This document shows positions 13,546 to 16,520 of a stretch of DNA of 16,520 bases, one piece after another. The stretch covers positions 1-16,520 of the forward strand of contig CALAXC010000177.1 in NCBI GenBank assembly GCA_937894775.1. The letters are read 5' to 3'. A model generated the notes under the pieces. It did no database searches. It was not told the DNA's origin and was given only the letters and a program-made list of their open reading frames with translations. Source of the stretch: an uncultured Clostridia bacterium. Lineage in GTDB: Bacteria > Bacillota > Clostridia > Oscillospirales > CAG-272. Positions within the stretch are counted from its first letter, which is position 1; every line of letters begins with the position of its first letter. The position numbers were made by a program, and so were the translations under genes.

Positions 13546-14805
13546 TTATTTTGTGATCTTACGGCATTCAAGATAATATCTTTTATCTTCCGCGTGTCCC
13601 ATAGAAAATGTTTTGCGGGGAAGAGCGCCGTCATAAATTACTGTTTTGAAAAGCTCGGATTTGTTCATTCCCGAGAAGATAAATCCAACAGAAGTATTTG
13701 AAACAAGACTCTTGACCGAGCTTTCTCCGTGAATATAGTCAACGCTTGCGTTGGGATTATCTTTAATATAAGAATCTATAAAATCCTGAAGTGTTCCGAC
13801 AGTAAGCTGACGAACGGGATTTTTAACGGTAATAGTTCCGTTTGCGACGTCGGATATATATTCTATTTTCTGTTCGGAAGCATTACCCGAAAGAGAATCG
13901 GTGTAGTTTTGAAGCTTGGTGATAAGATCGTTGACGTCTACATTAAAAACTACTCGGTAGATAGGCTCAAACTTCATTGAAGGATCGTGAATATTTACGA
14001 CTTCTGTAAGCGCATAACGTGCGGGATGAGTAAGAGCGGCATCGCCTATTTCCGCTTTGATATTTTCGTATATCGTTTTAGCTGTGGCAAGAGAGTGATT
14101 TCCGTCACCGACCGCAAAGAGAAGGGGAGCAAGAGAAGCATCACCGTATCTTTTTTTCATAGCATCGGGAGTGATGAGAAGATCAAGAGCAGACGATACC
14201 GCACTTTTTTCTTCGTCTGTCAGAAACCTTCCTTTGATACTTCCACCGCCAAGCATAAGAGGAGTATCGTAGGCAAGAGCAGAACCGTTATTCATCATTA
14301 AAGGCTCGATAACACTTTGATCCGGATCGTCTATAAGGAGCATAACGTGAGGAAGCTCGATAGGAGCATCTTTCCTTATTGCAACACGGGGAGGGATCCT
14401 TTCGATAACCGTAGCCTCGGTAGCTCTGATAAGCGAATCTGCACCTTTTGTAAAATCGTAAGCCTCGAGATCAATAGCGAGCACGATGCCGCGTCTTACT
14501 GTGCCGTCTGACTGAATGCGTTCGGTATAGATCATAGAATCGGGATGCGATACGAGGACCTCGTTAAAGTATTTTTCCATAGTCGCATTTATTGAAGGAA
14601 TTCTTTTTTCGGTTTCCGAAAGATATACTTCGGGAAGTATTATTCTGAGCGTGGATGGAGCATCGCCCACCTCTTTGTCTGCGGCTTCCCAGTAATGAGG
14701 TTCGCTGGTGAATTGATCACAGGCAACTACAGCCCATTTTTTAGCGTCTGTTTTTGAAAAATCGGGAAGAAGTATATCTGTACTTTTGTAACATCTGTTA
14801 TTCAT
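13546..14805 (-). CDS. DUF1015-family protein
   Basis: A 419-residue soluble protein, full length for the family. Recognisable family segments are WAVVACDQFTSEPHYW (24-39), DSMIYTERI (89-97), RRGIVLAIDLEAYDF (104-118), ATEATVIERIPPRVAIRKDA (128-147), VMLLIDDP (154-161), FAVGDGNHSLATAK (230-243) and a C-terminal RKTFSMGHAEDKRYYLECRKI. The GDGNHS motif is the strongest marker and looks like an active or binding site. The biochemical role is not established as far as I know. In other Clostridia this gene often sits beside serine-synthesis genes (recalled, not checked); here it does not. The ATG has AAAGGA 8 nt upstream. A 45-base gap after GDPD is the widest in this operon. Confidence 0.88.
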   Translation of the reverse strand: MNNRCYKSTDILLPDFSKTDAKKWAVVACDQFTSEPHYWEAADKEVGDAPSTLRIILPEVYLSETEKRIPSINATMEKYFNEVLVSHPDSMIYTERIQSDGTVRRGIVLAIDLEAYDFTKGADSLIRATEATVIERIPPRVAIRKDAPIELPHVMLLIDDPDQSVIEPLMMNNGSALAYDTPLMLGGGSIKGRFLTDEEKSAVSSALDLLITPDAMKKRYGDASLAPLLFAVGDGNHSLATAKTIYENIKAEIGDAALTHPARYALTEVVNIHDPSMKFEPIYRVVFNVDVNDLITKLQNYTDSLSGNASEQKIEYISDVANGTITVKNPVRQLTVGTLQDFIDSYIKDNPNASVDYIHGESSVKSLVSNTSVGFIFSGMNKSELFKTVIYDGALPRKTFSMGHAEDKRYYLECRKITK

Positions 14806-14850
14806 AAGGTTGGTCCTTTCGTTATTTAAAAATAGGGAAATATAGAAAGA

Positions 14851-15681
14851 TCAATCGGGCTTTATATGCTCAAAAATAGAGTAGTATCCCTGACGCTTGA
14901 AGAAAATATATTGCTTGTTGCTTCTTACAGTCCAGATAAAGGCTTTTGCTTTAAATATTTCGGTCGCAAGAACAAAACCAAGCTCCTTTGTGTGATTGTT
15001 TTGCATAGATATAAAATCAGGGCGGGAGAGAACGTTTAAAAGAAGATGGTTAAGAGCAAAGGCAACAATGGGGTTGTTTGCTTTTGTACCTTTTCGTTCC
15101 GAACGCTTAGGCGCTTTTGAAACAAGCTGTCCTCTTGCAAAACGCGGTCTGTATTTTTTGAAGTAACGAAGTACACGAGGATCAAAAGACTGTACCGCAA
15201 AAGAACCTAAATATTTATCAAGAGTCTGCGCAAGGAGAGAACAGAGTTCTTTCGTTTTTGCATAATATTTTATTTCTATGAGAAGAGGGACACTTCCGTC
15301 AACAAGCTCAAGAACTTCATCAAGAGTTGGGATCTGTTCGTCTGTGCCCATAAGACGAAGCTGCTTTATTTCCTGTGATGTCATATCGGATATTTTTTTG
15401 TCAACTCCACACATTCTTGTGGCGGTCTGATCGTGAAATACAAATATTACGTTGTCGGAAGAAAGTTGAACGTCTATTTCTATTCCGTATCTGTTGTCAA
15501 TGGCATTTGAGTATGCCGCAAGAGAATTTTCGGGGATCTCTTTTGTATGAAGTCCGCGGTGAGCATAGTCTACGGTGAGAAGATCCATATTTGCCGAATC
15601 AAAAACACGGGGCATAGTTAAAAAGACGTAAATGACCGCAATGAGGATCACTATCATAGAAATAATTAAGGCAGGAATCAT
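14851..15681 (-). CDS. Membrane-anchored glycerophosphodiester phosphodiesterase
   Basis: It hydrolyses glycerophosphodiesters to glycerol-3-phosphate and an alcohol. Of 276 residues, 3-22 form one hydrophobic segment (ALIISMIVILIAVIYVFL), with no cleavage site seen, so the enzyme is probably anchored in the cytoplasmic membrane by its N-terminus. The catalytic barrel shows HRG (41-43), IPENSLAAY (49-57), GIEIDVQLS (66-74, Glu68 and Asp70), FVFHD (80-84, His83), LIEIK (134-138, Glu136) and VQSFDPRVL. All expected metal and catalytic residues are present. Substrate could be lipid head groups or teichoic-acid fragments; the sequence does not decide. The ribosome site AGGGGG overlaps the end of the Nudix gene, 3 bases before the ATG, suggesting coupling. 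Confidence 0.9.
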   Translation of the reverse strand: MIPALIISMIVILIAVIYVFLTMPRVFDSANMDLLTVDYAHRGLHTKEIPENSLAAYSNAIDNRYGIEIDVQLSSDNVIFVFHDQTATRMCGVDKKISDMTSQEIKQLRLMGTDEQIPTLDEVLELVDGSVPLLIEIKYYAKTKELCSLLAQTLDKYLGSFAVQSFDPRVLRYFKKYRPRFARGQLVSKAPKRSERKGTKANNPIVAFALNHLLLNVLSRPDFISMQNNHTKELGFVLATEIFKAKAFIWTVRSNKQYIFFKRQGYYSIFEHIKPD

Positions 15682-15684
15682 AAA

Positions 15685-16266
15685 TTACCCCCTGTTTAAA
15701 AGTGCATTTGCTTTGAGAACGGCAGACTGGGTTTTGCCGTCTTCGATCTCTCCGTTAAGAACCATAGTAACAAGATCGGGAAGAGGAATTCTTAAAGTTT
15801 CTAAAAATTCATCATCATCAGGATCGCAGCTTCCAAAGGTGAGATCTTTTGCAAGATACATATAGATTTTTTCGCTGAGAATAGCGGGGGAACCGTAGTA
15901 GATTCCAAGAAAGGTAAGAGAACCCGCAACAGCGCCGGTTTCTTCGCGGAGCTCACGGCGAACAGCATCGTCGGGGGATTCGTTTATTGAATCAAGCTTT
16001 CCTGCAGGAATTTCAATAAGAGGCTTACGTACGGCATAACGGTATTGACGAACACATATAACTTCGTTGTTATCTGTAATCGGAATTACACAAACGGCTC
16101 CGTTGTGAGTACAGTACTCACGAAAAGCAGGTTTACCGTTGGGAAGGGAAATATCGTCAAGATGAAGATTTATTACGTGTCCCTCAAAAAGAGTTTTTGA
16201 GGACACGGTTTTTTCTTCGATGTTTTCTAAATTTTCTAATGGGAGAAATTTATTGTTTTCTTTCAT
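15685..16266 (-). CDS. Nudix hydrolase, probable ADP-ribose pyrophosphatase
   Basis: Nudix enzymes cleave nucleoside diphosphates linked to another group; ADP-ribose pyrophosphatases give AMP and ribose-5-phosphate. The 193 residues have the usual domain: an N-terminal sheet (FEGHVINLHLDDISLPNG), VRQYRYAVRKPLIEIPAGKLD (72-92) and the Nudix box from Gly89 to Gly111 (GKLDSINESPDD then AVRRELREETGAV) with REL and EE intact. A Pro at 127, 15-16 residues past the box, fits the ADP-ribose subfamily. The spacing between the first Gly and Glu of the box is six residues instead of five. ATG with GAGG 6 nt upstream; first gene of the five-gene operon, 54 bases from its -10 box. Confidence 0.92.
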   Translation of the reverse strand: MKENNKFLPLENLENIEEKTVSSKTLFEGHVINLHLDDISLPNGKPAFREYCTHNGAVCVIPITDNNEVICVRQYRYAVRKPLIEIPAGKLDSINESPDDAVRRELREETGAVAGSLTFLGIYYGSPAILSEKIYMYLAKDLTFGSCDPDDDEFLETLRIPLPDLVTMVLNGEIEDGKTQSAVLKANALLNRG

Positions 16267-16319
16267 AAAAACCTCGTAAAAAGATCGGTAATAAAGATAC
16301 TGATAAAATAAACATATAT

Positions 16320-16348
16320 ATTATATCACACAAAAAAATAAAATGCAA
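16320..16348 (-). promoter_or_regulatory. Sigma-A promoter of the Nudix-GDPD-DUF1015-udg-AEC operon
   Basis: On the minus strand, a -35 TTGCAT (16348-16343, four of six consensus bases), a 17-bp spacer and a perfect TATAAT (16325-16320) preceded by TGA, an extended -10. It points away from the tRNA promoter. Confidence 0.75.
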
Positions 16349-16410
16349 TAAATGAAGAAAAATAAAGCGAAAATAAAAAAATAAAAAATAAATAAAAAAA
16401 TGCAAAAAAG
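16331..16410 (+). other. A-rich spacer between divergent promoters, possible UP element
   Basis: Almost entirely A and T, with A runs of four to seven on the plus strand broken by single T, G or C. It ends directly before the tRNA -35 box, the position of UP elements bound by the RNA-polymerase alpha subunit in strong stable-RNA promoters. The tracts may also bend the DNA. No gene is seen in 16267-16469. Confidence 0.5.
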
Positions 16411-16413
16411 GTA

Positions 16414-16442
16414 TTGACAAGCCAAAAAGTTTGTGTTATAAT
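16414..16442 (+). promoter_or_regulatory. Strong sigma-A promoter of the tRNA gene
   Basis: Consensus -35 TTGACA (16414-16419), 17-bp spacer, perfect TATAAT (16437-16442) with a TGT extension, and an A-rich tract upstream. The tRNA begins 27 bases after the -10 box. Confidence 0.92.
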
Positions 16443-16469
16443 AATCGAGCGTCGAGGTTGACAGCATAT

Positions 16470-16520
16470 GGGAGCATAGCTCAGTTGGGAGAGCATCTGC
16501 CTTACAAGCAGAGGGTCATA
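16470..16520 (+). tRNA. tRNA-Val (anticodon TAC), 3' end outside the window
   Basis: Acceptor 5' arm GGGAGCA (16470-16476), TA, D stem GCTC/GAGC (16479-16482 with 16491-16494) around AGTTGGGA, anticodon stem TCTGC/GCAGA (16496-16500 with 16508-16512) and loop CTTACAA with anticodon TAC (16503-16505), reading GUA codons. The variable region starts with GGGTC; the T arm and 3' acceptor strand lie beyond base 16520. It may be the first of a tRNA cluster. Confidence 0.95.

Noticed and set aside
14806..14850. Possible promoter in the gap before the DUF1015 gene (TTGATC with TTTTAA)
   Set aside because: The -10 match is poor; an AT-rich 45-base gap easily gives such matches by chance.
1..16520. 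CRISPR arrays, insertion sequences, phage genes, toxin-antitoxin pairs
   Set aside because: No regularly spaced repeats, transposase or phage motifs were seen on either strand; apart from bases 1-1907 the region looks like stable core chromosome.

Overview
The window looks like the chromosome of a low-GC Firmicute, most likely an uncultured gut-type member of class Clostridia. Supporting signs are strong GGAGG-type ribosome sites, sigma-A promoters with 17-bp spacing, UUG starts, a fused shikimate dehydrogenase/shikimate kinase, a clostridial-style chorismate synthase (RGGGHYSGRLTAP) and a Val tRNA next to an A-rich promoter region. The taxon is inferred from protein style only.

Layout. (1) Bases 1-1700, plus strand: the 3' end of a four-helix-bundle (S23/Avd-like) gene ending in a terminator, a GC-rich multi-hairpin non-coding block, then a promoter and an XRE-type regulator with a long helical C-terminal domain. 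(2) Bases 1714-1907: three terminator-like hairpins between convergent transcription units, one of them bidirectional. (3) Bases 11950 down to 1914, minus strand: a long, tightly packed operon in the order leader peptide, aroF (DAHP synthase), tyrA, aroB, aroA, aroC, pheA, aroE-aroK fusion, aroQ, a small lone winged-helix protein, queH and pnuC. It holds all seven shikimate-pathway steps plus the prephenate enzymes for Phe and Tyr; no Trp-branch gene is present. (4) Bases 16266 down to 11969, minus strand: a second operon of Nudix hydrolase, membrane-anchored GDPD, DUF1015 protein, family-4 uracil-DNA glycosylase and AEC permease. (5) An A-rich spacer with back-to-back promoters, then a tRNA-Val(TAC) cut by the window end.

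The main discovery is the aro operon leader. A sigma-A promoter (11950-11922) is followed by a 21-codon reading frame with its own AGGAG site. Eight of its 21 codons are Phe or Tyr (four each), none is Trp, and it ends in tandem UAA stops. A GC-rich intrinsic terminator stands 36 nt before aroF. This is the architecture of ribosome-mediated transcription attenuation, and the codons match the products of the operon (tyrA and pheA, no trp genes). In Firmicutes such operons are more often controlled by T-boxes, so a peptide-based attenuator here is notable. The competing antiterminator fold could not be settled by eye.

Several gene starts were moved from the longest frame to a start with a ribosome site: XRE 519, pheA 6380, aroC 7488, aroA 8767, aroF 11683, uracil glycosylase 13526. 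queH and the AEC permease appear to use UUG.
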